Assembly (NCBI GenBank): GCA_009668225.1
Contig: WJYK01000001.1
Span: 496,001 to 560,000 of the forward strand
Direction of reading: 5' to 3'
Length of the DNA stretch: 64,000 bases
DNA from: Enterobacteriaceae bacterium RIT693
GTDB lineage: Bacteria; Pseudomonadota; Gammaproteobacteria; Enterobacterales; Enterobacteriaceae
Below the pieces are notes generated by a model, which saw nothing but the letters and a program-made list of their open reading frames with translations, made no database searches and was not told where the DNA came from. Within the stretch, counting starts at the first letter, position 1. Every line of letters starts with the position of its first letter. This document shows positions 51,438 to 62,100 of the stretch, one piece after another. Position numbers and translations under genes: made by a program.

Positions 51438-52345
51438 CACTTAAGCGTAGCGCCCGTCTCGGCCACCAGCCAGTCATGGAACAGCGTGACCTCCGGGCGG
51501 CGGCTGGAGCGCTCTGAGCGAACGATAAAATAGGACCAGGTCAGCGGCCATTTGTGCTGCGGGAAAAGCTGGCGCAGCTGGCCAAGATCGATCAGCTGCT
51601 GCACCAGCGCCCTGCGAACAATCGCCACGCCACGGCCGCTTAACGCCGCGAGGATCACCGCCGACGTGGAGTTAATATGCAGCCCGTTTTGCTCGCATAA
51701 TTCTACGCCGATGCTCTGGGAAAGCGTTTCCCAGTCCGGGAAGTTCGCGCCGGGATGCGGCGTGTCATCGTAGATAAGCTTCTGCTTTGACAGCCAGTCG
51801 ACTTCGGTCACGCCGTTGAGCAGCTGCGGGCTACAGACGATCACCGCCTCTTCATCCATCAGCCAGGTCGACCGCAAGCCGGGCCAGTTACCGGGGCCGC
51901 AGCGGATCCCTAAATCGGCTTCACCGTGCAGCACGTCGGTCAGCTTTTCGGTGACATTGAGGCGCAGGTCGATGCTGTCGTGCTGCTCGGAAAAGCGATT
52001 AAGACGCTCCATCAGCCAGTTCATCATCAGCACCTGTGAAGCCGTAATCACCACCACGGCCCTCGCCCTGGCGCCGCGCAGCTTATTCAGACCTTGCTCG
52101 AGGCTGTCCAGCCCGGCGGTGATGTCCTGAAGCGCGTCCCTCGCCTCTTCCACCAGAGTGAGTCTTTCTTTCCCGCTCCGCGTGCGGTGCAGCAGCGGAT
52201 GGCCGACCCACGCCTCCAGCGAGCGAACAAGCTGCCCCACGGCGGCGGGCGTGACGCCCAGCTCTTGCGCCGCGCCGGTAAAGCTGCCGTGGCGCGCGGT
52301 GGCTTCAAAGGCGTGGAGCCATTTCAGGCGATGTAGCGATCTCAT
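51437..52345 (-). CDS. LysR-family regulator, GcvA-like
   Basis: A 302-residue regulator starting [55 protein letters not shown], a GcvA-type helix-turn-helix. The ATG at 52345 is used; in-frame codons upstream would add 36 residues unlike the family. Divergent from the SDR gene across 165 bases, and cotranscribed with yjiN. Likely controls the SDR gene; effector unknown. Confidence 0.88.
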   Translation of the reverse strand: MRSLHRLKWLHAFEATARHGSFTGAAQELGVTPAAVGQLVRSLEAWVGHPLLHRTRSGKERLTLVEEARDALQDITAGLDSLEQGLNKLRGARARAVVVITASQVLMMNWLMERLNRFSEQHDSIDLRLNVTEKLTDVLHGEADLGIRCGPGNWPGLRSTWLMDEEAVIVCSPQLLNGVTEVDWLSKQKLIYDDTPHPGANFPDWETLSQSIGVELCEQNGLHINSTSAVILAALSGRGVAIVRRALVQQLIDLGQLRQLFPQHKWPLTWSYFIVRSERSSRRPEVTLFHDWLVAETGATLK

Positions 52346-52510
52346 GTTTTCTCTTCGGCATATGACACTCCCCTGACAAGATAGTTTTTCTTTCTCGATA
52401 TGCAAGTTCTTATGCTTCGTCAGGCACAAAAGGGTTTGGCATTCTGTCGTCACTCCGAAGCGCCACAGCAGGCAGCTTCCTCTTATTAAGCCAAAAGAAA
52501 TGAGGTCACC

Positions 52511-53284
52511 ATGTCTACATCATTCGCAGGTAAGAAACTTTTAGTTGTTGGCGGTACAAGCGGTATGGGCCTGGAAAGCGCTCGCCAGGTGCTGGAAAAC
52601 GGCGGTAAAGTTGTGCTGGTCGGCAACCGCGCCGAGAAAGCCGAGCAGGCACGCCAGGCGCTTTCTGCCCTGGGTGACGTGTCCGTTATCGTCGCAGACC
52701 TGATGAGCCGCGATGGGATGCACAAAGTGATGGAGGTGATTAACGCCGAACACCGCGACATCAGCCTGTTAGTAAACGCCGCCGGCGTCTTCTTCCCGAA
52801 AGCCTTTACCGAGCACGAAGAAGCGGATTACGACATGTACATGAACATCAATCGCGCGACCTTCTTTATCACCCGCGAAGTGGTCAAAAACATGGTCGCC
52901 GCAGGGATTAAAGGCGCTATCGTCAACATCGGTTCTATGTGGGCACAGCAGGCTATCGGCGCCACGCCGTCTTCCGCCTACTCCATGGCGAAGGCCGGTT
53001 TGCACGCGCTGACCAAGAACCTCGCCATTGAGCTCGGCTCGCACGGCATCCGCGTGAACGCAATTTCACCGGCCGTAGTGCATACGCCAATTTATGAAGG
53101 CTTTATTCCTAAAGAGGATGTAGCGGGCGTGATGGGCAGCTTCGACAGCTTCCACCCGATTGGCCGCGTCGGCACCCCGCGTGACGTTGCCGAAGTGGTG
53201 AGTTTCCTGCTGTCAGACAGCACCACCTGGGTCACCGGCGCACTGTGGGACGTGGACGGTGGCGTCATGGCGGGCCGCAACTGA
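52511..53284 (+). CDS. Short-chain dehydrogenase/reductase (SDR)
   Basis: A 257-residue classical SDR. Cofactor-binding motif GGTSGMG (14-20, TGxxxGxG variant), the NAAGV motif ([11 protein letters not shown]), and the catalytic Ser (NIGSMW) with Tyr-x3-Lys in YSMAKAG are all visible. The C-terminal [17 protein letters not shown] is typical. The acidic-poor end of the second strand ([11 protein letters not shown]) fits NADPH preference. The substrate is unknown. AAGAAATGAGGT lies before the ATG. Confidence 0.92.
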   Translation: MSTSFAGKKLLVVGGTSGMGLESARQVLENGGKVVLVGNRAEKAEQARQALSALGDVSVIVADLMSRDGMHKVMEVINAEHRDISLLVNAAGVFFPKAFTEHEEADYDMYMNINRATFFITREVVKNMVAAGIKGAIVNIGSMWAQQAIGATPSSAYSMAKAGLHALTKNLAIELGSHGIRVNAISPAVVHTPIYEGFIPKEDVAGVMGSFDSFHPIGRVGTPRDVAEVVSFLLSDSTTWVTGALWDVDGGVMAGRN

Positions 53285-53305
53285 GATGCCTGACCAATAA
53301 AACAG

Positions 53306-53331
53306 AAAAAGCGCCTCAGAGGCGCTTTTTT
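53306..53331. terminator. Rho-independent terminator between SDR gene and DUF2628 gene
   Basis: AAAAAGCGCC and GGCGCTTTTT form a 10-bp stem with a 5-base loop and a T tract on the plus strand, A tract on the minus. It can serve both convergent genes. Confidence 0.85.
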
Positions 53332-53347
53332 GCTATCACCCAGGTAA

Positions 53348-53698
53348 TTATTGAGCGAAGGTTTTGCAGTTATCCGCGTTAAGAATTAAGCCTACACGGC
53401 TGGCAGCAATCTGGTTTTCAGTGTGCGTACCGGCAAAGGCAAAGCCCTTTTTCACCAGATTAACGGTGTAATACTTGTTGTACATAAACGCCCAGACAAT
53501 CATCGCGATCATCGAGCCAATGCCTGCAGTAAAGACACCCAAAATCAGCAGCACAACAAAGATGCCGATAAAGGTAATGAAGTCCTTACGGAACAGCGCA
53601 GGGAAGGAGCCAAAAAACAGTGTAGTCCATGAAAAACCATAGAACCCCGTAACTGTTTCACCAGTGCGGGCATTCTGCATCAGGATCTTTGTAGCCAT
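53348..53698 (-). CDS. Small membrane protein, DUF2628-like
   Basis: A 116-residue protein with a hydrophobic core (FYGFSWTTLFFGSFPALFRKDFITFIGIFVVLLILGVFTAGIGSMIAMIVWAFMYNKYYTVNLVKKGF, about 19-86), giving two membrane helices and the family pattern of short soluble N- and C-terminal tails. The aromatic-plus-basic NKYYTVNLVKKGF segment is typical of DUF2628/HrgC-type proteins. Function unknown. A terminator is shared with the SDR gene. Confidence 0.7.
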   Translation of the reverse strand: MATKILMQNARTGETVTGFYGFSWTTLFFGSFPALFRKDFITFIGIFVVLLILGVFTAGIGSMIAMIVWAFMYNKYYTVNLVKKGFAFAGTHTENQIAASRVGLILNADNCKTFAQ

Positions 53699-53907
53699 CC
53701 AGAATTATCCTCGGTATTGATTTGATATTGTTTTACGCCAGGCAAAGATGCCGGCCGACATATAATACAAATAATTGCACCCATTTTGATAGTCACTAAT
53801 TGAAGCGGCATGAATAAATATAGAGATCGCAAACTCAGAAAAATTAGACTGATTTTCCCATCACTTAATGCCAGAATGAATCAAACGTAACCAAAAGGAG
53901 ATTAACG

Positions 53908-54339
53908 ATGTATAAAACCATCTTAATGCCGGTGGATGTTTATGAAATGGAGCTCACGGACAAAGCCATTCGCCATGCCGAATATCTGGCGAAGGAGTCT
54001 GAGGGCACTATCCACCTTCTGTACGTTCTGCCTAAATCCCCGCTGTTTAATACCCACGGCTTTTCCTCTGACATCCGTAAATTCGACGAATATCTGAAGA
54101 AAAACGCCGAAGAAAAGATGGAAGAATTACGCGGGCACTTCTCGCTGCCGAAAGAACGCGTGGTGCTGGAGATCCGCTACGGCTCGGTGCGGGATGAAGT
54201 TAACGAGGTCGCGCAGGAAATTCATGCGGATGTGATTATTGTTGGTTCGAAGAATCCGTCTATTTCTACTCACCTGCTCGGCTCCAACGCTTCCAGCATT
54301 ATTCGCCACGCCCGTTTCCCGGTCTTTGTTGTCAGATAG
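53908..54339 (+). CDS. uspG: Universal stress protein UspG
   Basis: A 143-residue universal stress protein. The N-terminus [28 protein letters not shown] and the ATP-binding C-terminal [38 protein letters not shown] match E. coli UspG (YbdQ) closely, including the G-2x-G-9x-G(S/T)-type loop. It supports survival under stress, with ATP-binding and autophosphorylation in relatives. AAAAGGAG precedes the ATG, and a terminator follows. Confidence 0.93.
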   Translation: MYKTILMPVDVYEMELTDKAIRHAEYLAKESEGTIHLLYVLPKSPLFNTHGFSSDIRKFDEYLKKNAEEKMEELRGHFSLPKERVVLEIRYGSVRDEVNEVAQEIHADVIIVGSKNPSISTHLLGSNASSIIRHARFPVFVVR

Positions 54340-54348
54340 AGAGTAAAT

Positions 54349-54375
54349 AAATAGCCTGCTTATGCAGGCTATTTT
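54349..54375 (+). terminator. Terminator after uspG
   Basis: AATAGCCTGC and GCAGGCTATT form a 10-bp stem with a TTAT loop, followed by TTTT. It separates uspG from the convergent amidohydrolase gene. Confidence 0.85.
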
Positions 54376-54383
54376 AGTTCGAG

Positions 54384-55769
54384 TTAAATAACGCTTCCCC
54401 AGACTAAATTCCCCTGATGGAAGGTCGCGGTTCGCGGAGAAATACGCGCCACGGCTTCTGCCGAACAGGACGCATCCACCAGCACGAAGCTTGCCTCATC
54501 CTCTGCCTTCGGCCACACCTGCTTGCCTTTGTCGTCCAGCGGCAAAATATTGCCGGTGGCAATGGCCAGCGAACGCGACAGGCTCAGCTCGCTCGGGCGA
54601 ACGTAGAGCTGTGCGTAAAGGTTGGCTTTTTCCAGCATGTCGCCAAGCCCGTAAGGCGACCAGTGGTCAATCACGCTGTCGGTGCCGGTCATCACCAGTA
54701 CACCCTTTTGCTGCAGCTGCCTGAGCGGCATATGCAACGTGCCGATAGGCACGGTAGAGGCGATGCTAATCTGCTGGGCAGCCATGCGCGTGGCGATATC
54801 GTCCACCTGCTGTGGCGTTAGCGTCGCCAGCGCAAAGCCGTGGCTGATGGTCAGCTTGCCCTTAAGCTGCGGCGTTTTCTCAACGGTTTCCACCATGTAA
54901 TTCACCGCCGCTACGCCCGCCGGGCTGGTTTCATGCAGGTGAATATCCACGCCTTTGTCGTAATCCAGCGCTATCTGGAACATGGTATCGAGCGACTTCT
55001 CCATCGCGCCGTCAACGTTGGTTGGATCCAGGCCGCCGACATAGTGCGCCCCGGCCTGCATCGCCTCCCGCATCAGCGGTTCAGATTTCGACAGCAACAG
55101 GCCATGCTGCGGAAACGCCACGATTTCACAGCTCAGTCCGGACTTTCTCTCTGCCAGCACCGCCTGTAGGTTTTCAAGATTTTTAAGCCCGGAAACTGGC
55201 TCAATGTTGCAGTGGCTGCGGGCAATGGTTGAACCTTTGGACTGGATAAGATCGATAAGCTTGCCGGCACGTTCACGGGTGTACGGCTGAAGCTCAGGCA
55301 GAATTTTACGCTCGTAGGCAATCATATCCATGATGGTGGTGCCTTCCGGGCGGTTATGCACCTGCCACGGGCCGCCGTAGAACGTTTTGTCCAGGTGAAT
55401 GTGCATATCGCGCATGGCCGGAAGCAGCAGTTTGCCGCCAGCATCGTAAGCGTGCAGAGAACCGTCCGGGTGAGATTTATTGGCGCGCAGTGCCGCAATT
55501 TTGCCGTCTTTGATTTCGAGCGTGTGCAGTTCGGTGCGGGTGCTGACGGCGGTTTCGCCCTCGTAGTTAAACCCTGTTTCCAGCAGCACGTTGTCCAGGT
55601 AATAGTGTTTTTCACTGAGGGTCTTCATCTGGCTGCCGCTCTCGCTAACATTTGCAGGTGTTTTTGCGGCCCAGGCCGCGGTTCCGGTTGCCCCAAACAG
55701 CGCACAGGCGGCGGCGACCTTGCCGCCTCCGCTGATAAAATCACGACGGCTTTTTTCAATTTCAGTCAT
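54384..55769 (-). CDS. Tat-exported metal-dependent amidohydrolase (cytosine-deaminase-like)
   Basis: A 461-residue protein. A twin-arginine signal is present (SRRDFISGGGKVAAACALFGATGTAAWAA, residues 7-35). The catalytic domain is of the amidohydrolase/cytosine-deaminase type: metal-binding DMHIHLDKTF, then SHCNIEP, HLHETSPAG (zinc His), TISHGFAL and TGTDSVIDHWSPYG (catalytic Asp). The export is notable: most cytosine-deaminase relatives are cytoplasmic. Substrate unknown. The gene lies 48 bases downstream of an ankyrin gene on the same strand. Confidence 0.85.
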   Translation of the reverse strand: MTEIEKSRRDFISGGGKVAAACALFGATGTAAWAAKTPANVSESGSQMKTLSEKHYYLDNVLLETGFNYEGETAVSTRTELHTLEIKDGKIAALRANKSHPDGSLHAYDAGGKLLLPAMRDMHIHLDKTFYGGPWQVHNRPEGTTIMDMIAYERKILPELQPYTRERAGKLIDLIQSKGSTIARSHCNIEPVSGLKNLENLQAVLAERKSGLSCEIVAFPQHGLLLSKSEPLMREAMQAGAHYVGGLDPTNVDGAMEKSLDTMFQIALDYDKGVDIHLHETSPAGVAAVNYMVETVEKTPQLKGKLTISHGFALATLTPQQVDDIATRMAAQQISIASTVPIGTLHMPLRQLQQKGVLVMTGTDSVIDHWSPYGLGDMLEKANLYAQLYVRPSELSLSRSLAIATGNILPLDDKGKQVWPKAEDEASFVLVDASCSAEAVARISPRTATFHQGNLVWGSVI

Positions 55770-55817
55770 TTTTATTTTTCTACCCAGAGAGATTAATAGA
55801 GGTGAGGTTTACGGCGG

Positions 55818-56423
55818 CTATGCGCCCGCGTCTCTCAATAATTGAGCAATTTCGCGGTAGCCTTTTTCTTCGGCCAGCTCCAGCGGCGTTTTGCCATACT
55901 TATCCGTCATGTGCGGATTAGCGCCGTTTTCCAGCAGCAGAGAAACGATCTCCTGCTGCTTTTTACCGCCGTCGTTCAGCACGATGGCCTCAAGCAGCGG
56001 CGTCCAGCCGAGGAAATTGGTGTGGTTGACGTTGATCCCGGTGTGTTCCAGCAGCTCACGCACAATCTCAACGTGGCCTTTTTCGCTGGCAGGCGTAATA
56101 CCTACGCCGCCAAAACGGGTTAAGCGAGTCAGGTCCGGCCTGGCGGCTAACAGCAGGCGTAACAGTCTGAGATCGTTATTCAGGCAGCTAATCAGGAAGG
56201 GATTGAAACAGGTTTCATCCTGCTGATTAATGTCCGCGCCTGCGTCAATCAATAGCGCCACGCAGTCATATTTTTGGCTCAGGCTGGCGAGGGTGATCGC
56301 CGTTCTTCCCTGGCGGTTGGTCACGTTAATGTCGACGCCACGTTCCAGACATGCCTTAAGCGTTGCAGCTTCCCCTTCCAGGGCCGCCGTCAGAAACCCG
56401 GTAACCAGCTCTTTTTCAGACAT
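55818..56423 (-). CDS. Ankyrin-repeat protein
   Basis: A 201-residue protein built of about five ankyrin repeats (for example RQGRTAITLASLSQKYDCVALLIDAGADIN, GGVGITPASEKGHVEIVRELLEHTGINVN, LGWTPLLEAIVLNDGGKKQQEIVSLLLENGANPH, YGKTPLELAEEKGYREIAQLLRDAGA). No signal peptide is visible. ATG at 56423 is used (GGAG spaced 6 bases); a longer frame upstream would add 16 residues. Function unknown; it probably forms an operon with the exported amidohydrolase. Confidence 0.88.
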   Translation of the reverse strand: MSEKELVTGFLTAALEGEAATLKACLERGVDINVTNRQGRTAITLASLSQKYDCVALLIDAGADINQQDETCFNPFLISCLNNDLRLLRLLLAARPDLTRLTRFGGVGITPASEKGHVEIVRELLEHTGINVNHTNFLGWTPLLEAIVLNDGGKKQQEIVSLLLENGANPHMTDKYGKTPLELAEEKGYREIAQLLRDAGA

Positions 56424-56602
56424 ACTGTTCTCCTGTCGTTCGCGGTTATTGCTGAAATTCGAGAATAACAACGCCCTGGCGGGAAAAACATCCGCTTAAA
56501 AAAGATTCATCGCTGATGCCGCTATTGTTGAATGCATTTTAATAATCCTTCGAAAAATATGTCAGAATCTCCGAATTGCGCGCCGTGAAAAGGGAGCACG
56601 AA

Positions 56603-57532
56603 ATGAATTCCATCTTTACCGAAGAGAATTTGCAGGCTTTTACCTGCGCCGCCCGCTACGGCAGCTTTAGCCGCGCGGCCGAAGAGCTGGGCGTGACCAC
56701 CTCCGCCATCAGCTACACCATTAAGCGCATGGAGACCTGGCTCGACGTAACGCTTTTTATTCGTAATACCCGCAGCATTGAGCTGACCGAATCCGGGGTC
56801 TATCTCTACCGCAAAGCCAGCGATTTATTGAACGATTTTCAAGGGATTCGACGGGGAATTGACACAATTTCGCAGGGGATCGAAGCCAAAGTCAGGATCT
56901 GCATAAACCATCTTCTCTACACGCCTCAGCATACCGCCAGACTGTTAAAAATCCTCAAACAGCAGTTCCCCGGCTGCCAGATAGCCATCACCACCGAGGT
57001 GTACAACGGCGTCTGGGACGCGATGCTCAACAACCAGGTTAACGTGGCGATTGGCGCGCCGGATGCCCTGCTGGGCGGCGGCGGCATTGACTACACGGAA
57101 ATTGGCGTCATCCGCTGGGCGTTCGCCGTGGCGCCCGATCATCCGCTGGCGGCGGTGCAGGAACCTATCCCCGAAAGCCAACTCCGGATGTATCCGAACA
57201 TCATGGTCGAGGACACCGCCTCCACCATCAATAAAAAAGTGGGCTGGCTGCTGCACGGCCAGGAAGCGATTGTGGTGCCGGACTTCAACACCAAATGCCA
57301 GTGCCAGATTCTGGGCGAAGGCATCGGCTTCCTGCCGGATTACATGGTGCGCAGCGCGGTTGAAAGCGGCCAGTTAGTCACCCGCCAGGTGCACAACCCG
57401 CGCCAGAATTCACGCATGTTGCTAGCCACCCAGCACGCGGCGACGGGCCAGGTGACCCGCTGGATCAAACAGCAATTTCAGCCCGGCGGCGTGCTGGCCG
57501 GGCTATATCAGGACTTGATGCACCAGGACTAA
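56603..57532 (+). CDS. LysR-family regulator, AllS/PunR-like
   Basis: A 309-residue regulator. The helix-turn-helix is clear (ENLQAFTCAARYGSFSRAAEELGVTTSAISYTIKRMETWLDVTLFIRNTRSIELTESG). The ligand domain resembles AllS and PunR (INHLLYTPQHTARLLKILKQQFP..., VWDAMLNNQVNVAIGAPDALLGGG, YPNIMVEDTASTINKKVGWLLHGQ). ATG at 56603 is used. Related regulators sense purine or allantoin metabolites, so a link to the adjacent cytosine-deaminase-like hydrolase is reasonable inference. Confidence 0.88.
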   Translation: MNSIFTEENLQAFTCAARYGSFSRAAEELGVTTSAISYTIKRMETWLDVTLFIRNTRSIELTESGVYLYRKASDLLNDFQGIRRGIDTISQGIEAKVRICINHLLYTPQHTARLLKILKQQFPGCQIAITTEVYNGVWDAMLNNQVNVAIGAPDALLGGGGIDYTEIGVIRWAFAVAPDHPLAAVQEPIPESQLRMYPNIMVEDTASTINKKVGWLLHGQEAIVVPDFNTKCQCQILGEGIGFLPDYMVRSAVESGQLVTRQVHNPRQNSRMLLATQHAATGQVTRWIKQQFQPGGVLAGLYQDLMHQD

Positions 57533-57784
57533 CCCGCCTTTCAGCATGTCGCAATCAGGGATAACTGCGCTTTTATTAGCGCAGTTTAATAATCGCTAAG
57601 AGCGTAAAAATAAAATCACAATTATTCACAAAAAGTATTTATCGCTAACAAATAAACGCTTTTTTAATTAAATAAAATAGCAATTCATGCGTTTGAAAAT
57701 TTAATAAATTGCTAACAACTGACCGATATGGAATTAATTACGCTCACCTGCAAACCTATAAAATTTATTTAGGGGTTAATCCTG

Positions 57785-58504
57785 ATGTCAGAAATTATTT
57801 CAACACCTGTCACTTACCAGGTCGATAAGCAAACCTTTGAAGGCGCGCTGGTCTATCAGGCAAACCACAGCGCTGCTCTCCCGGGCATTCTGATCGCCCC
57901 AAACTGGATGGGCGTGAGCGCCGGTGCGGTTGAACAGGCAAAAGGGATTGCCGCGCAGGGGTACGTTGTGCTGGTCGCCGATCTTTACGGCCAGGGCAAG
58001 CGCCCGACCAACGCCGATGAGGCCGGTGCCCTGATGATGGAAGTTAAAGATACGCCAGCAGAAGTGGGCCGCATGCAGGCCGCGCTGGAAACGCTGGCCG
58101 CACAGAAAACGGCGGCTGTCGACGGCAGCAAACTGGCCGTCGCAGGCTTCTGTTTCGGCGGGCACTGTGCGCTTGAGCTGGCAAGAAGCGGCGCGGATAT
58201 TAAAGCGGCGGTTTCTTTCCACGGCACGCTGGATACCCTGAAAACCCACGCAGCGGGTGAGATCAAAGCTTCTCTTCTGGTGCTGGACGGTGCGGAAGAT
58301 CCGCTCGTGCCACGTGAGCAGCTCGCCGAATTCGCCAGTGAGATGAACGCCGCCTCGGTAGACTGGCAGCTGGTCAGTTTTGCAGGTGCGGTTCACTCGT
58401 TCACCGATCCTGGCGCTAACGTTGAAGGCGTTGCAAAGTATCACCCTGAAGTGACGAAACGGGCGTTTACCCGCATGTACAACCTGCTGAACGAAGTGTT
58501 TTAA
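57785..58504 (+). CDS. Dienelactone hydrolase family protein
   Basis: A 239-residue alpha/beta hydrolase of the dienelactone hydrolase family. The Cys nucleophile lies in AGFCFGGHCALEL, with the acid LLVLDGAEDPLVP and the His in AGAVHSFTDPGA completing the triad. It has no signal peptide. Relatives cleave lactones or have unknown substrates. Preceded by a 252-base AT-rich region without a gene, in which no clear promoter motif was identified. Confidence 0.9.
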   Translation: MSEIISTPVTYQVDKQTFEGALVYQANHSAALPGILIAPNWMGVSAGAVEQAKGIAAQGYVVLVADLYGQGKRPTNADEAGALMMEVKDTPAEVGRMQAALETLAAQKTAAVDGSKLAVAGFCFGGHCALELARSGADIKAAVSFHGTLDTLKTHAAGEIKASLLVLDGAEDPLVPREQLAEFASEMNAASVDWQLVSFAGAVHSFTDPGANVEGVAKYHPEVTKRAFTRMYNLLNEVF

Positions 58505-58623
58505 CCCCCCTTTCTCTGCTGGCCTCCCATCCGGGAGGCCGCTTTATTCCGCGTCTTTTACCGGGTTTGCACCGGTGCTTACTTTCCTGGACAATAGCCT
58601 TTTACTCTCAGGCTAACAACGTC

Positions 58624-58875
58624 ATGAACCATCCACATCAAGCGCTATTGAGCGCGGGCGGCATATTGCTGCTGGCCTTTCTTTCGTGCCTGCTGCTCCC
58701 GGCTCCGGCGTTAACGCTGACCCTGGCTCAAAAGCTCATCGACACCTTCCATTTGGTCGACCTCAGCCAGCTGTACGTGATCCTGTTTTGCATCTGGTTC
58801 CTTTTGCTCGGCACCGTTGAATATTACCTGCTGCGTTTTATCTGGCGCCGCTGGTTCTCAATTACTCGCATCTGA
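58624..58875 (+). CDS. Small membrane protein, unknown function
   Basis: An 83-residue protein with two hydrophobic helices (GGILLLAFLSCLLLPAPALTLTL, about 12-34, and LYVILFCIWFLLLGTVEYYLLRF, about 50-72) joined by a polar loop, ending with a basic tail RRWFSITRI. The ATG at 58624 (MNHPHQ) is chosen; longer in-frame starts have no good ribosome binding site. I do not recognise it. Confidence 0.6.
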   Translation: MNHPHQALLSAGGILLLAFLSCLLLPAPALTLTLAQKLIDTFHLVDLSQLYVILFCIWFLLLGTVEYYLLRFIWRRWFSITRI

Positions 58876-59013
58876 CCCATCGAATCACCTCCCGATTTAA
58901 CGTGCCGTTCTCCTGAGAAAACGGCACCGTTTCCAGTAAAATCACGCTACTCCCCTTCCCACACTTCCACGCACACCCAATAGTTATTTATTTAAAACAA
59001 TGAATAACACTAA

Positions 59014-59085
59014 AGAGGTAATCTCCTACCCAATGTTTATCGAGTTGATTTCACGCAATATCTGAATGGCTATAGCTGCTATTTT
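59014..59085 (+). promoter_or_regulatory. fdnGHI promoter region with FNR and NarL-like sites
   Basis: An FNR-like site TTGAT-TTCA-CGCAA occupies 59045-59058 (centre about 59051.5). A -10-like TATTTT at 59080-59085 would place the start near 59093, about 41.5 bases from the FNR centre, the position used by FNR-activated promoters. Upstream are NarL-type heptamers AGAGGTA (59014-59020, reverse complement TACCTCT) and TACCCAA (59027-59033). The arrangement resembles E. coli fdnG, which is induced by anaerobiosis and nitrate. Confidence 0.6.
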
Positions 59086-59121
59086 CGCCCGCACAAAAAA
59101 CGTCGTAACAATGAGGTGACG

Positions 59122-62100
59122 ATGAACGTCAGTCGCAGGAAGTTTTTCAAAATCTGCGCCGGCGGAATGGCAGGTACAACGGCGGCGGTGCTGGGCTTTG
59201 CCCCAAAAGCCGCGCTGGCGGAGACGCGCAACTACAAGCTGCTGCGCGCGAAAGAGACCCGCAATAGCTGTACTTACTGTTCTGTTGGCTGTGGATTACT
59301 CATGTATAGCCTCGGAGACGGCTCGAAAAATGCCAAATCCAGCATTTTCCATATCGAAGGGGACCCGGATCACCCGGTAAACCGCGGCGCGCTGTGCCCG
59401 AAAGGCGCGGGGCTGCTTGACTATATTCACAGCGATAACCGCCTGCGCTACCCGGAATACCGCGCCCCAGGTTCCGATAAATGGCAGCGCATCAGCTGGG
59501 AAGACGCGTTCTCTCGCATCGCCCGCCTGATGAAAGATGACCGTGATGCAAACTTCGTCGAGAAGAATGAGCAGAACGTGACGGTCAACCGCTGGCTTTC
59601 CACCGGCATGCTGTGCGCCTCGGCGGCCAGCAACGAAACCGGCATGTTAACCCAGAAGTTTGCCCGTTCGCTGGGCATGCTGGCGGTAGATAACCAGGCG
59701 CGCGTCTGACACGGACCAACGGTAGCAAGTCTTGCTCCAACATTTGGTCGCGGTGCGATGACCAACCACTGGGTTGATATTAAAAACGCCAACGTGGTGA
59801 TGGTGATGGGCGGCAACGCCGCTGAAGCCCACCCGGTCGGTTTCCGCTGGGCGATGGAAGCCAAAAACAACAACGACGCCACGCTGATTGTGGTCGACCC
59901 GCGCTTTACCCGCACCGCCTCGGTGGCGGATATCTACGCGCCGATTCGCTCCGGCACCGACATTACTTTCCTGTCGGGCGTGATTCTGTACCTGATTTCC
60001 AACAACAAAATCAACGCCGAATACGTCAAACATTACACCAATGCGGCCCTGCTGGTGCGTGAGGACTTTAGCTTCGAAGACGGCCTGTTCAGCGGCTACG
60101 ACGAAGAAAAGCGCCGGTACGACAAAACCAGCTGGAACTACCAGTTCGATGAAAACGGCTTTGCAAAGCGTGACGACACGTTGACCGATCCACGCTGCGT
60201 CTGGAACCTGCTTAAAGCGCACGTTTCCCGCTACACGCCGGACGTCGTCGAGCATATCTGCGGCACGCCGCAGGCAGACTTCCTGAAAGTGTGCGACGTG
60301 CTGGCCTCAACCAGCGCGGTCGACCGCACCACCACGTTCCTCTATGCGCTGGGCTGGACTCAGCACACCGTGGGCGCGCAGAACATCCGCACCATGGCGA
60401 TGATCCAGCTGCTGCTGGGCAACATGGGGATGGCGGGCGGCGGCGTCAACGCGCTGCGTGGCCACTCCAACATTCAGGGCCTGACCGACCTCGGCCTGCT
60501 GTCCACCAGCCTGCCGGGCTACCTGTCTTTACCGTCCGACAAGCAAACCACGCTCGACGGCTACCTCGCCGCCAACACGCCAAAAGCCACGCTGCCGGGC
60601 CAGGTGAATTACTGGGGTAACTATCCGAAGTTCTTCGTCAGCCTGATGAAAGCGTTTTACGGCGACGAAGCGCAGAAGGAAAACGGCTGGGGCTTTGACT
60701 GGCTGCCGAAGTGGGATCAGGCCTACGACGTGCTCAAATACTTTGACATGATGGATCGCAACCTCGTGACCGGCTACCTGTGCCAGGGCTTTAACCCCGT
60801 CGCCTCGTTCCCCGATAAAAACAAGGTTGTCGCCAGCCTGAGCAAGCTGAAGTACCTGGTGATTATCGATCCGCTGGTCACCGAAACCTCCAACTTCTGG
60901 CAGAACCACGGCGAGATGAACGACGTCGACCCGACGAAGATCCAGACCGAAGTGTTCCGCCTGCCGTCCACCTGTTTTGCGGAAGAAGACGGCTCCATCG
61001 CCAACTCCGGCCGCTGGCTACAGTGGCACTGGAAAGGGGCGGATGCACCGGGCGAAGCGCTTAACGACGGCGAAATTCTTGCCGGGCTTTACCACCGCCT
61101 GCGCCAGATGTACCAGGCCGAAGGCGGCAAAGGCGTTGAGCCGCTGATGAAAATGCGCTGGGACTACCACCAGCCGGCTCACCCTGAGTCCGAAGAGATC
61201 GCCAAAGAGAGCAACGGCTACGCGCTGGAAGATCTGTTCGACGCCAACGGCAACCTGCTGGCGAAAAAAGGCCAGCTGCTGGACTCCTTCGCGCTGCTGC
61301 GTGACGACGGCTCGACCGCCTCCGGCTGCTGGATTTACGCCGGGAGCTGGACCAGCAAAGGCAACCAGATGGCGAACCGCGACAACGCGGATCCGTCCGG
61401 GTTGGGCAATACGTTGGGCTGGGCATGGGCGTGGCCGATGAACCGCCGCGTGCTGTACAACCGCGCCTCCGCAGACCTGCAGGGCAAACCGTGGGATGCC
61501 AAACGCATGCTGATCCAGTGGAACGGGTCGAAATGGGTCGGGAACGATATTCCGGACTTCAGCACCGCCGCCCCGGACAGCGGCGTGGGGCCGTTCATCA
61601 TGCAGCAGGAAGGTTTGGGGCGCCTGTTTGCGCTCGACAAGCTGGCCGAAGGACCGTTCCCGGAGCACTACGAGCCGTTCGAAACGCCGCTGGGCACCAA
61701 CCCGCTGCACCCGAACGTGGTTTCCAACCCGGCGGCACGCCTGTACGAAGCAGACGCGAAACGCATGGGCCGCAGGCAACAGTTCCCGTATGTCGGCACC
61801 ACTTATCGCCTGACCGAGCACTTCCACACCTGGACCAAGCACGCGCGGCTTAACGCCATCGTGCAGCCGGAGCAGTTTGTTGAAATCAGCGAAGGGCTGG
61901 CGAAGGCGAAAGGCATTGCGCACGGTGACCGGGTGAAAGTCAGCAGCAAGCGCGGCTTTATTAAAGCCGTGGCCGTGGTGACGCCGCGCCTGCAAACCCT
62001 GCGGGCGGGCGGCCAGGAAATCGAAACCGTCGGTATTCCGCTGCACTGGGGCTTTGAAGGGGTGGCACGCAAGGGCTATCTCGCCAACACCCTGACCCCG

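Noticed and set aside
59116-59709. fdnG looks broken into two genes by a stop codon (possible pseudogene)
   Set aside because: The TGA is at the conserved selenocysteine position (codon 196) and is followed by a SECIS-like hairpin; the two parts form one continuous FdnG.
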